Source: Paragordius varius
Lineage: Eukaryota; Nematomorpha
Assembly: GCA_964247055.1 (NCBI GenBank)
Contig: OZ176057.1
Span: 310,001 to 374,000, forward strand
Direction of reading: 5' to 3'
DNA: 64,000 nt
Below the pieces are notes generated by a model. It had not been told where the DNA came from, searched no databases, and was given only the letters and a program-made list of their open reading frames with translations. Below, piece after piece: positions 22,461-35,586 of this stretch (positions within the stretch are counted from its first letter, which is position 1; each line of letters begins with the position of its first letter). The position numbers and the translations under genes are program-made.

Positions 22461-23158
22461 TCATTTTGGAATTAGAAACTTTTTATTTCCATTAAACAAA
22501 GCATCTTTATACTTAATATAAATGAAGCCGAACATTAACTACCCTTATTCTATACATACCTAAAGTGTTTTAAGTTAATTATATTTTTTCATACGAGGTT
22601 GGGAGTTGTATTGATTTGAACCGGGTAAGATTGAAATCAGCCATATTTTAAACATTAAATTTATAATAATATTTAACTGGAAAAGTGTTTAAAACGCCCA
22701 TGTTGGTGACTGTAAGGAGATGATGTGTTGCATTATCATTTGAAACCGTAAGTAAATGTTTTATTTTTAACGAGAAATTATGTAAATATTTATTTAACCG
22801 AAACAAAAGTGATGGATACCGTATTCAAAATATACCATAAATATAATTGTTTTTACCATTCAGAGTAGCGTATAAAAATTAATAAAACTTAGATCGTGTA
22901 AAATTAAATATTCATTTTAGCTATGAAAATACAATCATAGCAATAAAGTTAACAATTAATTTCATCATAGTAGTTTTATTTGAGTTTTAACGATTTTTAA
23001 TCAAGAATTTATAGTTAAATTAAAATTTAACTTCATAATTGCTCGTTGTAGACAAGCTTAAAAATTAAAGTTATCAAAATATCGATTTTAAATTGTATCA
23101 AATTTATGTTTATATTGTCAGCTATTATACTAAATGATGTATATATGACGTGTTATAA
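22461..23158. other. No gene seen
   Basis: A+T-rich, no recognised repeat or coding stretch. Confidence 0.5.
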
Positions 23159-23606
23159 TTGATTGTTGATTATTTAGTTAAATTTGAAAAAATGCATAAA
23201 ATAAATCATTCAATATTAAAAAATCAGCAAGAAACTTTAACGATAACCTCTATTGTTACCCCAATTGAAGAAATATTCTCTCTTTTGAGAAAAATGATTA
23301 TTGTCAAGAGAAATATAGATAATCCAATGCTAGCTTTTAAATTAAGAAATCATAATCCTTTAGTTTGGTACAATAGATATAGATCTATAGCCAGTCGTAT
23401 GACATCCCGTATATGATGAAGAAAACTCAAAACATTGGTTTAATTCCGGGGGCTTCGGAACTCGCCGCCACGAGTTTTTGGGCCCCCGCGAATAATTTGA
23501 ACAAATACTGTACATATGCAATTCAATTAAAGCATCAAATGAGGATCGAGATTGCGCTTTATACTTCAAATCAGGGGTGTCCAGAAGTCGCCGCCACGAC
23601 TTTCTA
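23159..23606. repeat. Probable hAT remnant with GC-rich paired segments
   Basis: CAGGGGTGTCC at 23572, a typical hAT end, is followed by AAGTCGCCGCCACGACTT. A related GC-rich segment, GAACTCGCCGCCACGAG, lies 120 bp to the left. The preceding plus frame 23159-23416 (EEIFSLLRKMIIVKRN) could be a worn hAT C terminus but is too short to be sure. Confidence 0.35.
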
Positions 23607-23799
23607 AATACCCCGTGAAAACAAAGAAAAAAACCAAATATAAACCATATTATCCGCAATAAATAATATACGTAGAAAAATAAATAGAATATAAACCAAT
23701 TCATTGAATTTTTTTTATTTTTTCTGATCTCTCAGATATAATTGAATATGCTAGAAAAATTGATTGTCTTTTGCAGAAAACCATATGTTCTATTTAACG

Positions 23800-24480
23800 T
23801 CTTTATTATTTAAGCGCTTCTCTGCGAGGGTTTGTTTCATTGATACGTTTATATATTAATCAGATGGCGTTAGGTCAGGAGAATGCGACACATCGCGGGA
23901 TTTTAAAGTTAGGTTTCACCTGCCATAACATAGTCTTATTGCCCAGATGTGATTTTTTTCTGGTAGGATTTATAGACACAACACATCTAATTTGGTGCCA
24001 TAAAAATTTCGTCTCGTAGGGTTAAAGAAAAATTTCACTAGTCATTTTGTAGTTTCCGAGTGTTAGAATTAATGGTTTTTCCTATTCTCGTAGATTATAT
24101 ATTGTTTTTGATATATGTAATGATTCTACCAATGATATTAAGGTTGAGTGGGATATCATCCAATAACTCTTGCACTCGATCGTCTTCGCAGCTGTTTGAT
24201 ATAGCCAAGTTTGAACTTCACATTTTAAAACTTTTGTTTTAATCAATACATGTTGGCTATATGATCCTAACGGCAAATGATGATTTTAAACAGCCTTTTT
24301 TTGTGAAGTAATAAGTAATGCATGTCCATCTTCTTTCTCAGGCACTAATTTGACAATGATAAAAATAGACGCGACCTTTTGGGGGGAATATGTGTGGTTT
24401 GGTTTTAGGTGTCAGAAGTACCTGTAAAAAAATAATCATCTGGATTATTTTCGTTAATTAGCCCAAAGATCAATTGGAAA
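23800..24480 (-). mobile_element. Ty3/gypsy-like retrotransposon fossil, fragment 2
   Basis: Parallels fragment 3 over two blocks (about 23815-23890 and 24130-24460). Broken; no terminal repeats seen. Confidence 0.45.
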
Positions 24481-25199
24481 TATTCAATATGAAAAAACCC
24501 ATTTTTCGCTTGCTAACCGAAATCTCATTAGGGTTTTTTTAAAAATATGCTGACAGGAATTTTGAATAAAACAATGCAACCTTGGCAGAAAACAAAAAAA
24601 CCAAAAATTTAAGACCCGGACAGCAACTTAACCATCTTGCCATTTAGACATTAAGAAAATTATTAAAAAACGGATTATCAGTCGTTAAAGGCTATTCATA
24701 TTCGCTTACATTGCGTTTCATTTTTATTTACAAAATGTAAACTCAAAAAATACAGGTGGTTACAAATATGGTTATCTAATGTACCCTAATTAATACTGTA
24801 AAAAATATAGAGCACAGATTCAAATTTTTAGATTCGGAAAAGAGGTAAATATGTTTTGACTAATATATTAATATTCTTTGAATAATTTATATCACCTATT
24901 AGAGGTTTTTATACATCAAATTAATTTTTATCAAATTTAAAATTATGTCTAATCATTAATTGTTAAGAGTTGAACTAAAAAGGGAATATGGGATGTGTGC
25001 GAGTGTGGAATCTTTAAAAACGGATGTGGGTTGAATGATCGAAAGTCTGTTGGCATCGTTTTTTAATTGATTTATACTAAAGAGATTTATAAAAATGAAA
25101 AATTATGTTCCTTCAAAATTATACCTAAGAAACCAGTTGTATAATAAAATCGGCTTTCCAATGGGTCAATAGATTTGAATTTTTTAATGTCGACAATAG

Positions 25200-26570
25200 G
25201 GGAATATGAAATTTTAAATCAAACGTAACGATACGCCCATAGGCTCTTTAAAGGCTTCGTGGGTGGATATCGCACTATTTTATTTTGTCTTGAATTTATT
25301 TTTTATCGTGCCTGCTAACCTTTCTACTATCCCATTTTTTTAGGATGGTAGGGGGTAACTTTATTCACCCATAACTTAAAGTTGACGCAAAATACTCACT
25401 ATTAAAATACGATGCGTTACCGCTAACTAGCTCTCTTACAAAACCAAAACTTGCAAAATTCTACCTTGTAAATTACATTCGGTGGGTTTTTTAATACACC
25501 ATTTTGCCCTTTGATAGCCGATCGATAAACTTTTTATAAATAATCAGTAATAAATTTTCAACCATATACAAACTTATGGAACTTTCTCAGTTCAAACATA
25601 TTGCTCTTTATCGATGGTGGAGTAGTTCCGTTCGGCGTTACTGCATTTTTGCGAGGCATAAGCGAGGCACCTTTTCACTATTAACCTCATGAAATAATCC
25701 AAATCCTATATCTGACGCCTCCGTTTCTATTATCATTTCACCATTAAAATTTAAGTACCTCGCGAAGGGCTGTTCCATTGATGCGTAGATGTATAGATTG
25801 ACATGGTCCGGAGAGTTTAACGGCGTTTTTATCCAAATACTGTATCCTTCCCTCGTTTTACTGTTGAGAGGTTAGGGTATCAAAATCGCTTTGCCTTCTC
25901 TTTTGGTTTTTAATTATTTCATAGTCGATAACAAACAGCTTTTAGCATTGCGTTTGTATTTTGGTCTTATAGCGGGTTTCGAAAGTTTGGCTCCAATAGA
26001 CAGATAACATAGCCTCATTGACCAGGATTGATAAGATTTATAAAGCACACAATACCCGTTCCAATTCGATGCTAAAATAATTTCTTTTTTTGAGGTTCAA
26101 AAATGACTTCATTAGTGGCTTGAAACTTTCGATTTGACTTTCATTCATATCGTTTTGCAATTTACCGAGTTTATTGTTTTACCCATTGTTATTATCTATG
26201 CTTTTTGATGCATATAATGCTCCTACCGATTGTTTTAAGTTTGAGTTAGGACATCATCCAAAAACTCTTGCGCTTGATCCTCTTTGTAGATGTTTGATTC
26301 AACAAGCGCCCGCTTCACAGTCAAATCACATTTATATTTTCGAAAACATTCTTAGCATGTTTTAATCGATCGAGCATGTTCGCTATATGTTTCTACCAAC
26401 AAACGAATATTTTAACAGCTTTTATCTTATCATGGAATAAGTAACGTGTGCCGCGAATGTTCTTTATTAGGCACAGAATTTGAAATGATTAATCAATGAT
26501 ATAAACTAACGTGGTGGAATCAGTATGTGTGATTTCTTACTTAATGTCAGATAACAAACTGTATGTAACA
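25200..26570 (-). mobile_element. Ty3/gypsy-like pol fossil, fragment 3 (RNase H and integrase parts)
   Basis: On the minus strand, segments between 25900 and 25590 resemble the start of gypsy RNase H (ETEASDIGFGLF; SNAERNYSTIDKE). Segments between 25480 and 25220 resemble the integrase core (SEYFASTL; YHP...NG). The order RNase H then integrase fits Ty3/gypsy. It carries many breaks and is old; no long terminal repeats were found nearby. Confidence 0.65.
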
Positions 26571-27268
26571 AAATAATCTGCTTATTTTTCGTATACTTTT
26601 CTCATATACGGAAAACAACATAACCGTATCAAACTGAGAAATATATAATCAATTCACCATACAGATTAAAATTAATTAAAAATGTTAAAAATGAAATTTC
26701 AATCACAACGATATTACCAATTTTAGATTGGAGAAAAACAAATTTCTTTCCGCTAAGAACCATGAATACAATTATATTTTTTGCTTTAAAACTGTTTATT
26801 CGGGTTCTAAAAAAACCATCGGAATTTCTAAAAACCTGTGAACCTTGGTAGTCAACATCAAAACTAAGAATCGCAATTTTTAGAAGATTTTATTCTCATA
26901 ATTCCAAAAAGTCGATCTCGACTCTAACAACGCATTATTCATTTAGTGACAATCCATAAGATGAGAAAATATTACTTTATAATCAGTTGTTAAACGCATT
27001 TTTATATTCGCTAACATAGGTTTTGGTATTATCTAACAAAATTCATAGTGAGCCGACCAAATAATACCGTTAATGTATAACAATTATAAATATGTGAACG
27101 ATTGTGAATTAAAACGATTTGCGTGTACTCTAGGACTCTATCAAAATGGGGATTAAATGTCCTTAAATATACTAAATATACCAGACTCCGCTTTGAACTA
27201 TCAAATAAGCTATCCATTGATAAATATAATCAAGGTTTAAAAAGTATAGTTGTCTTTTTTAAAAAATA
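26571..27268. other. No gene seen
   Basis: A+T-rich; short overlapping frames on both strands at 27029-27329 look accidental. Confidence 0.5.
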
Positions 27269-27545
27269 CAGTAAAATTTGGAATTATATAGACAAAAGTA
27301 AAAATTTAAAGACAAATACTTTTATCTAAAAGAGAACCATATTTTTTCAAAAATATTTTTTCGTAAGCTATTTAGTTACAATTGTAAAACATAGAATTGA
27401 TTGAGTTGGTAATATTATCAGTTTTTCATACTTTGCCATTTAAAACAATGAGTTATATTGAAATAAATCACACTTAAAAAGTATGGTTGTCTCTAAAAAA
27501 ATTTTTGTCTGATACGTTTTATCCGTATGATTTCATTTTATGATG
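27269..27545. mobile_element. MITE family A copy
   Basis: TA then CAGTAAAATTTGGAATTATA at the left, complement-like end ATCCGTATGATTTCATTTTA near the right followed by TGATGTA. Shares internal segments with 13670-13947 (AAAACAATGAGTTATATTGA). Confidence 0.65.
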
Positions 27546-27870
27546 TACTTTAGATCATTTCATTGTTTAAAATATTTTTTGACGTTTTCTGTATAATTAT
27601 TATACTGTGTATATCAATTTTTATTCTAAACCTTATAAAATTAAATATATAGATTAAAAAATAAAGGCTTATTTTCCACATGATGAATATGAAAAAAATT
27701 GTTTAACTTTTTTATGCAAATATAATTGCTTAAATGATTTTGCCTTTAAATTAAATTTATTTTAATATGTTAGAATAACTATTATTTAAATGGCTCGAAT
27801 AGGTGGTATTTTTTTTAAATATATATCCATATTTAATTTGATAATAGCATTAAATACGATTGAAAAAAAT

Positions 27871-28099
27871 TAGTAAAAATTTATATTATACGGATAAAAT
27901 ATAAATAAGAAAAATATATTTTTAAAGACACAACCATACTTAGCTCTTTCCAATTTAACCAATCAACACAGATGCAATTTATGAAACAAGTTATATTTAA
28001 AAAAAAAACAAGCGCAAAAAGTATGGTTATTGAGTTTTTGATGAAAAAAATATTTCTTGTAATTTTCACGATTTGTCCGTATATTTTAATTTTTTACTG
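27871..28099. mobile_element. MITE family A copy
   Basis: Left AGTAAAAATTTATATTATAC, right complement ending TTTTTACTG. A 74-codon frame inside (27972-28196) is taken as accidental. Confidence 0.6.
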
Positions 28100-29311
28100 C
28101 AAAAGAAATTTTAACATTTTTCAATTTAGCCCTTTTGACTTTCACGTGAATTCGGTTTCAATGGTACAGTATCATATATGTCATCCTCAGACTTGAAAGA
28201 TGTAATAAACTCTGGAAAAATTGATAATAATACTCATCATATCGAGAGCAATGAATTAGAACTGGATAAAGTAATCATACATTCCTAAAAAATTTATTTT
28301 ATATTGCAATTTTATTCTTTGATTATTTAATGATTGATATTTTTGTTTAAAAACTTAATTATTTACCATAACAACTATCTTGGGGAGTATTTTAGCTATG
28401 TAAAATTTAAATAATAAGTAAAAGATATTTCTAAAAATAAATCGAATAAGTAAGAAACAGGATCTGCGAGGTATTTTTAGATTTTTCCATATTTGAAAAA
28501 ATCGGCATATAACAGATAACTAAATATAATTATTTTGGCTATAATTATATTCAATAGCTTAAATTTAAATCCTAAATTTTATAAAGGTATATAATATTTA
28601 TATACAATATAACTTTACAATTTTGCAAATTTATTAATATATTGTTGAAATTATTTTTAAAGATAAAATTATTAAAATACAAACCTAAAGATTGTAAAAA
28701 ATATTTTTCAATAAAAATTGAAATATATAATGTAACAATATTTTTTCTAAAAAACAACCATCCTTTTTCAATCTGATTTTTTAAAATTATAACGCATTTC
28801 TTAAATTGCAAAGTATGAAATATAAAGCTCGATTTTCAATAAACTCATTGTTATTAAAACAAAGTATGAATTAAATTGGCATTACGATCAATTATATATT
28901 AAACAATTGTATTAATATAAATCAATTTTCGTTTTGTCCGTACAATTTAGAAACTTTCTATTCAATATAATTGATTGTTTTAAACAACAAAGTATCAATT
29001 AGACATTTTAATTGGTAATACCATCCATTATATATTAACAAATTTAAATGGTTGTCTTTTATAAAAAATATATCATTTTTCATTTACTGTGGATTATTAC
29101 AGAAATTACTATTTCGATTCTGTAAATGAGTGCTTGCAATATCGAATGCATGAAAATCCCTATTGTTTTGCTTCTCTCGATTGTTGTTTTGATACTTTAA
29201 TCATCGGTCATGATAACAATTTTACAGGTAATATATATTTTTTATGTTAAAATTGTAAAGATGAAACTTTAAAGTATGGGAAAAATTACATTGCGACACG
29301 GATGTATGGAA
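28100..29311. other. Gene-free stretch with worn MITE A pieces
   Basis: CGTTTTGTCCGTACAATTTA at about 28930 and repeated ACAACCAT/GGTTGTC blocks mark degraded family A ends. Nothing coding recognised. Confidence 0.45.
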
Positions 29312-29864
29312 CAAAAGTGTCCAGGTGAAGCCAATTTAAAAATTTGAATGGCTCTTAAAAAATTTAAAAAAATAAATTTTTGGAAAAAGCTTAATTTTTG
29401 AGTGGCGATGTAAAATTTTAAAAATGTTTTTTGGAAAGTAAAAATTTTAAATTTGTTGGTGCGAATTTTTTATAATTTTTCATCACATTCATTTGAAATG
29501 TTTTTTATCAGTTTAAGTTCAGCAGGAATTTAAGTGGGCTAGTTTATGTTGTCTTTTAATTCATTAAATTTTTTGATTGTTAATTGTGAAATCTTCTTTA
29601 AAAGCAGATATATTTAAAAATTAATTTGATTCATCCATGCATTTCATCAAATTCGTTTTTACACATACAATACAATTTGACAGCAATTTTAGTAATAACA
29701 TAATATTTTTACTAGTTATTTGGTTATCTATATATGGAAAATTAATACATTTCTATATGTTTATATAATAAAATTATGTCTTGATATATTAATTTAAACG
29801 TGGATCTTAGGATTTTTGAGGTGGAAAATGTCGCTCCTCAATCCATTTGTGTTGGACACCCCTG
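29312..29864. mobile_element. hAT-type MITE
   Basis: Ends GTGTCCAGGTGAAGCC (left) and GTTGGACACCCCTG (right) are related inverted hAT-like termini. About 550 bp, A+T-rich, no coding potential. Left end approximate. Confidence 0.45.
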
Positions 29865-29984
29865 GGCCTAAATAGTGCGCCATTACGCCTAAACTCCATT
29901 TTTTGGCGAACAGTTTCTGTCATGCAACCCAAAACGATCGGTTTTTAGCAATATCAAGGTTGTCTGTGTAAAAATTTACTTATA

Positions 29985-30880
29985 TTTTTGCAGCTATAAC
30001 TTGCTGTCCGTGTATGATGGCAAACAATAATAGTACTGTTAAATATGTAAATTTTATTTTATATATTTTCTCAATAGACAAAAACTCCATTATCTGTTTT
30101 ATAATTTATTGATTTAGTATAGGAACTTGGCGGTATTTATTTCAATATAAAAAAAGCATTTATTTTAATTTGAAATTAGGGCGGCATTTTTTGATTGTAT
30201 AAAATATTATCATTGTTGGAAATAAGGGAATCGCGGCAGTTATATAGAATTGTATGTAATGTTCACCTGGAAATATTTGATCAACAAATCGAAATTTTTA
30301 TATCCAATTTATGTATCATATAAAATTGTCATTGGATGAATATAACTAACGAATCGATTCAAAAAATGAAATTATATGTGCTTCCATTTTTTGTCAGTAG
30401 TGGATATTATACAATATCGTTTTTAAAGTACGCCCAAAGAAATAACCTATAAAAACAAATTTTGGATATAATGGGCAATACTCAAGATAGATTGAATAGC
30501 CTTTTTCTTCATATGCATCATTGTCAATGCTTTATAGTATCAAAATGAAAACCGGCGCAGTCTCATTACCACGTTAAAAATGCCTTACAGTATGCACATA
30601 AAAACCGCCGCAATCTCCATTCCCAAGTTAACTAGGCTTTACAATATCCAAAAATGCCGCAATCTCTTTATTTTCAACAATGACAATATTTTATACAATC
30701 TAAAAATGTCGCAATCTCCTTTCAACAATTATAATGAATGCTTTTATATTAAAATAAATATCGCCAAATTCATATGCGAAATCATAAATAATAATGGAAA
30801 TAAATTTTTGTCTATTAAAATATTATATAAAATAAAACTAGCTGGTTTGCTGTGACGTAGTCTCATCGATATTTATTTTT
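29985..30880. repeat. Dispersed repeat family, copy 2, with inverted arrays of short subrepeats
   Basis: At the left, GCGGCATTTTTTGATTGTAT with TAAAATATTATCATTG reads forward (30170-30240). From 30540 to 30760 the same motif recurs three to four times in the reverse direction (GCCGCAATCTC and ACAATATCC steps every 60-70 bp). The middle (30260-30440) matches 42780-42960 inverted. Inverted ends made of short tandem repeats recall Foldback-type elements. Confidence 0.5.
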
Positions 30881-31149
30881 AATAATTTGCAATAAATAAT
30901 GGATATCGACATAAAAAATAATAAAAAACATATTTAATTGAAAGAATGTCTTTAATTATGCTTTTACTGGTTTTTGCAATGGCTTAAATATTGTTTACTC
31001 AAAATCGACCACATTTAAACTGTCCCTTATTAAAGTAAATATTCAACTATCATTGGAAATTATTAAAAGATTTTCGTTTTGGGAAATTATAGTTGAAAGT
31101 TTTATTTCAAAATTGTGTTCACACAGCTGGGATCAAGGGATATAAAAGG

Positions 31150-32420
31150 TAAATCATTTGTGGTCCCTTTTTAAAGGAAAGAATGATATTATACAAATTT
31201 CCCAGAAATGTGTTTAATACTCGTATGGCTTCTTATGTTTTTTAAAAATTAGCTCCAAAACCATGCCATTTTTGTATGGCATATCAGTTTTAAACCGGTA
31301 CTCTACCCATAGACATATATGGAAAAAGCGCTGAGTTAAATTCTTTGCCTTGTAGGGCAAATATTTGGAATCATCGTTGATACCATCGTCTCATGGGTTA
31401 TTTGGAAAAAATACCTCAACACTAAATTATTGTTATATCATGGCGTTTTAAGGCATAAAGGCCTAAAATTAACTGCTAATAAAAAACGCCTGACCTTTTT
31501 TACCTAGTTACGGGTAATATTTCAGGCTCTTATTAAAATTGTGGCCTGATAATTTTCCGAAAATAAACTCCTGAGCAACGCAATTTCGATATAGTAGCGC
31601 AGTTTTAGGCTTGTAGCTCCCTACCCAGAGACTGATATTATAAAACGCTTGATTAAAGTTTTTGCCTTTATATGGAATACCTGGAATCATTATTTTCCAT
31701 ATGTTCAAAGTAGTTTTTGGAAGAATGGCTTCAAAACTAAATAATTGATCAATGATAGCGCATTTTTTAGGGCGTAAATGACCTAATTAACGGTTAATTT
31801 TAAAACCGATCGAATTTTCCTTTTTACGAGTAATATTTTAAGCCCCTATCGAACTCATATGGCCTGATGAGTTTTCTGAAAATAATCCCCTATACAACGT
31901 AGATATAGCGGCGCAGTTTTAGGCGGGTAGCTCTCTACCCAGAGACTGATACAAAAAAACGCTTGATTAAAATCTCTGCCTTTTTGCGAAGAATACTTGG
32001 AATCATGAGTGATTCCATACGCTCCCATTAGTTTTTGGAAAAATTGCCTTTGATGGCGCATTTTCAGGGCGTGAAGGGCCTAATTAACGGCTAATTTTAA
32101 AAACCGTTCGACCCAAATTTTTTTGTTACGTATTTTAAGCAACTATTATGGCCTGATAGGTTTTCTGATATTTAGCCTCAAAGGCACCCTATTTCGATAT
32201 GACGAGACAGTTTTTTGCGGGTATCTTCTTACCCGCCATTATAAAAAACGAACGACTAAAAATTTCCCTAACAGGGAATACATGGAAATTGAATTTTTAC
32301 AGTCACATACCTTGGCAAAAATAGATTCAAAAAATTATTTTTGTGTACTTAGTTATTTTGAAAAAAATGGCTAAAATTGAATGGTCCAACATCTTTTCCG
32401 GAAAAATAATCTTAAAGACA
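31150..32420. repeat. About 300-bp tandem repeat, roughly four units
   Basis: A block reading GGCGTAAATGACCTAATTAA recurs in variant form at about 31445, 31760 and 32055, and blocks such as CTACCCAGAGACTGATA recur with the same period (317 then 295 bp). The units are clearly diverged. Parallel minus-strand frames at 31508-31708 and 31855-32061 (AFYNISLWVGSYKPKTA / AFFCISLWVESYPPKTA) are a by-product of the repetition. Confidence 0.65.
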
Positions 32421-32759
32421 CGATTTTTGTGGACTTCGGTTTTCAAAAAAACCGTTTTTTACACGGGGTGGGCCCGAACTGGGAACCTAATTCGAAAAAA
32501 GGGTGAAGCTATTGTCGGGGCATTCATTAATCATTATATTTTTTCAACATTTGAATTTCAATATGTCTATTTTCCGAAAACGGATCGCAAAGCCATCATT
32601 TTTCATTTTTATAAAAATAAAGATTTCCATATTTAACAGCACCATAAATGTTTGCCAAGGTTTTTTCATACACTAGGACAGCAAAAATTTTAAATAACCT
32701 AAAGATAATATATTCAATTAATAATTTATGAATTCCACGTTAACAATGATTAACAATAT

Positions 32760-33190
32760 CAAAATAAAAACCCCCGCAATCTTTTTATATCAAAAGTTAA
32801 CAATGCTTTACTAAATCCAAGATGTTATTGAAAATTCATTATTTAACAAAGCAGTTTGTCGGTTGATTCATACAATTATGTTGACGGAGTACGTTGACAC
32901 AGGATTGTTATTGACCTAGATTGTTTACTGTAATATATTAAACTTCACCCTTTAGAATCTCCGGTGGCTATGCTTGTTTTAGAGAAGGGTGCTGCCAAAA
33001 ATTATTTGGTTATATATTTTAGCGAAAACTTATACAATTAGTACAGTGACTTAATAAATCTAGTAGATATGCATACCGCAGCAAGTCATCGGCCGACCAT
33101 CGATCGATGATTTCTTTATGCAAAAATTTATGTAAAAAATCAGTGAAAACTGTGGAAATTGATTTGGCCAGGGTGAAAATTTTTGTAAAA
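32760..33190 (-). pseudogene. Duplicated 3' end of the PAK-like kinase, with adjoining repeat
   Basis: The minus strand from about 33190 to 33025 reads SISTVFTDFLHKFLHKEIID then RWSADDLL. This matches [28 protein letters not shown] in the last exons of the kinase at 43.2-43.4 kb. The small intron just after (GTATGCATATCTACTAG) is retained, so the copy arose at DNA level, not by retroposition. The match continues beyond the stop into the 3' flank (about 32830-33030 against 43020-43220). At 32765 a piece of the GCGGCAATCT repeat follows, as it also does beside the parental gene. No upstream kinase exons are present. Confidence 0.7.
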
Positions 33191-35580
33191 ATTCACTAAA
33201 ATTATAAAGCAAAAAACCCTCATATAAACATTAAGAAGCAAAAAGTTTATCCTCATTAAAATATATACCATAAGTCTCTTTTTATAATTTCTTAAACCGT
33301 TTATATACCCTTTCCATATGCCTAAAAATAGTAATTTAACAAAGCTCCTTTAAAAAAGATTTTTGAAAAAATATGTTATTAAAAAAAATTTAGTTAATAT
33401 AAAATTTGTTGTAATTCAAGAGTGTCCTTAAACACTTTACTAGTCATCAAACATTTTATGTTGGTCCTTAAATTTTTTAATTTTACTATAAATTGAATGT
33501 ATTTTATTATTTTAATTCACTTGGTTTTATATATTTATTCGTTTAATATTTTGCCTTAAACCAATTGTTATTCGAACTAATTCTATTAAAAAATACATTA
33601 TTTGCACCTCAAGAATGTTGATTACTCCTTGAAGGTTGCAAGTTGGTTTAAACACTTCAAATGATCCTAAATTTTAGGTTATTTTTTAATTTAATTTTCT
33701 TTATTTATTTTATCAGAAAATAAAATTTTTTAACACAAATTTTTTTGTTTCAAATTAATCTTTTCCAATTTAAAATAAAATATTAACTTATAAATGTTTT
33801 TTATGATTGTAATTAATAAGCCATAATAACCCAGAAAACTTATATTTTTAATTGCATGTTATTTTATAAGTGTTCATAATAATTTTTTGAAGTTGAAATT
33901 ATATACGGTTTCTGAAAGATTTAAAGGGGATATGGACTTAAATGCTTAACATAGTATATAGGTTAAAAATGATGATATAGAAATGATACGATTTGATTGA
34001 TAAAAGTAAATATAAAACAAATTGTTAAACGACCAACTTGAAGTGTCCATGGACCAACTTGAAATGTCCAGGTTTGAATATATTGTTTTGCTTTTTATAT
34101 GTAGTTTACAATATATTTTAGTGATATTTTATAAAAGGAAGCATTTAGCTTTCACCAAAATTCTATTTAAAAAATGTGCTATAATTTTGCCATTATATGG
34201 AGCACTTATACCACATAAACTTTGTTAAATCACGCTTAAGGTATTATAATTTTTAAGTAATATAATTACCGAAAAAAATATATAATAAAGTGTCTCTAAA
34301 AAGCAAGACAATATTTTAAAAATGATTTTATCATGTTGGCTCCAAAAATCCCAAATTTTTTCGCTCGTCTAAAATGAACTAATTCAATTTAAACTCAAAA
34401 AGGCCTGAATCGCGCGATAAATTTTTTATATTGCTAAATTTGACATTAGATGTTATTTTGAAAAATGTATTTTATTTACAATGAGCTACTTAGATATAAA
34501 ACTCTCTTATAAACTTGGACAAAAAACGAAAAGGTAATTAAGTGTTAAAAAACATGATATTACTTGTTTTATAGAAAACCTCAAAGGAAATTAATCACCA
34601 TATGGATTAACTATTTCCAGGGAGTTTTACAAGCAAATGAGTATTTTAACCATTATTAGTTTTTAATTTAATTCTAATATAGAGTATCATTCATGAGTTT
34701 AATAGCTATTTTATTTTGGAAGATTTGCGTTTGTGAGGAGTTTATATATACTGCGTCATCTTGCCAATTAATCACAGTCCAAGTGTATCAATAAAAAAAT
34801 TTCCGCAAATAGATACTCGTTATTGGCATAGAAATCTTTAACATCTAATTCTAATTAAATTTAATTAGACTTTTTTTATAAACCTCTATTATTGTTAACG
34901 AGATATGTTTTAATTTAATCAATACATAAAAGTTAACATGTAGCATAAAATAGTGCCGAAATGAAAAAAAATTAAAATTTAGTTTCATATGTCTTCTTAT
35001 CTATAACTCAATCTAAACAAGAGTCCACAAAAAATATCCTAAAAAATGCATTACAAGTCATGCTTTATATTGTTGCCCTAAATGACTTATTAACAATTTT
35101 GTGATAACCCATGGGAAATGGCAGAACGCGCACATTTTGTTAAATATTTTTAGTGAATGTTTTATTCCAAATACCATCAATAAAATATATCACAAACAAA
35201 ATACAAAAAGCAAAATGCTTTTTTTAATATTATAATTTTTTTCCCTTCTTTAATGGTATTTTCAACTTTTCACATTTTGTCCGCAATGACATATTACGTT
35301 GGTTTTAACCCCCTGAGCTCAATCTTAAATCAAACTATTGATATAAGATTTATTTTGGTTGAAATTTTATTATCTACGTTATATTGTTAATTCTGTTATT
35401 GCCTTTTATTAAATTATTTTAACTTCTCTCTCTCTGTATAAACCTTATATCTTATAATATTTTTAATTTATTCATATTCAGTTTCAAAACCCAATTTTTT
35501 TATCCCCATGATCATTCCATTTCTAACAAGGTAGGTTTTTATTATTAATATAGCCTTGTAATTTATATAATTACTTTCAT
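33191..35580. other. Gene-free, with dispersed repeat family C
   Basis: A segment at 34080-34200 (GCATTTAGCTTTCACCAA) recurs at about 38070 and in worn form at 52700-52830. The plus frame 34022-34228 lies in it and is not credited. A short (CT)n run lies near 35425. Confidence 0.45.
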
Positions 35581-35586
35581 CATCAG

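Noticed and set aside
30580-30855. 91-codon plus-strand frame
   Set aside because: Lies entirely in the inverted short-repeat part of a dispersed element.
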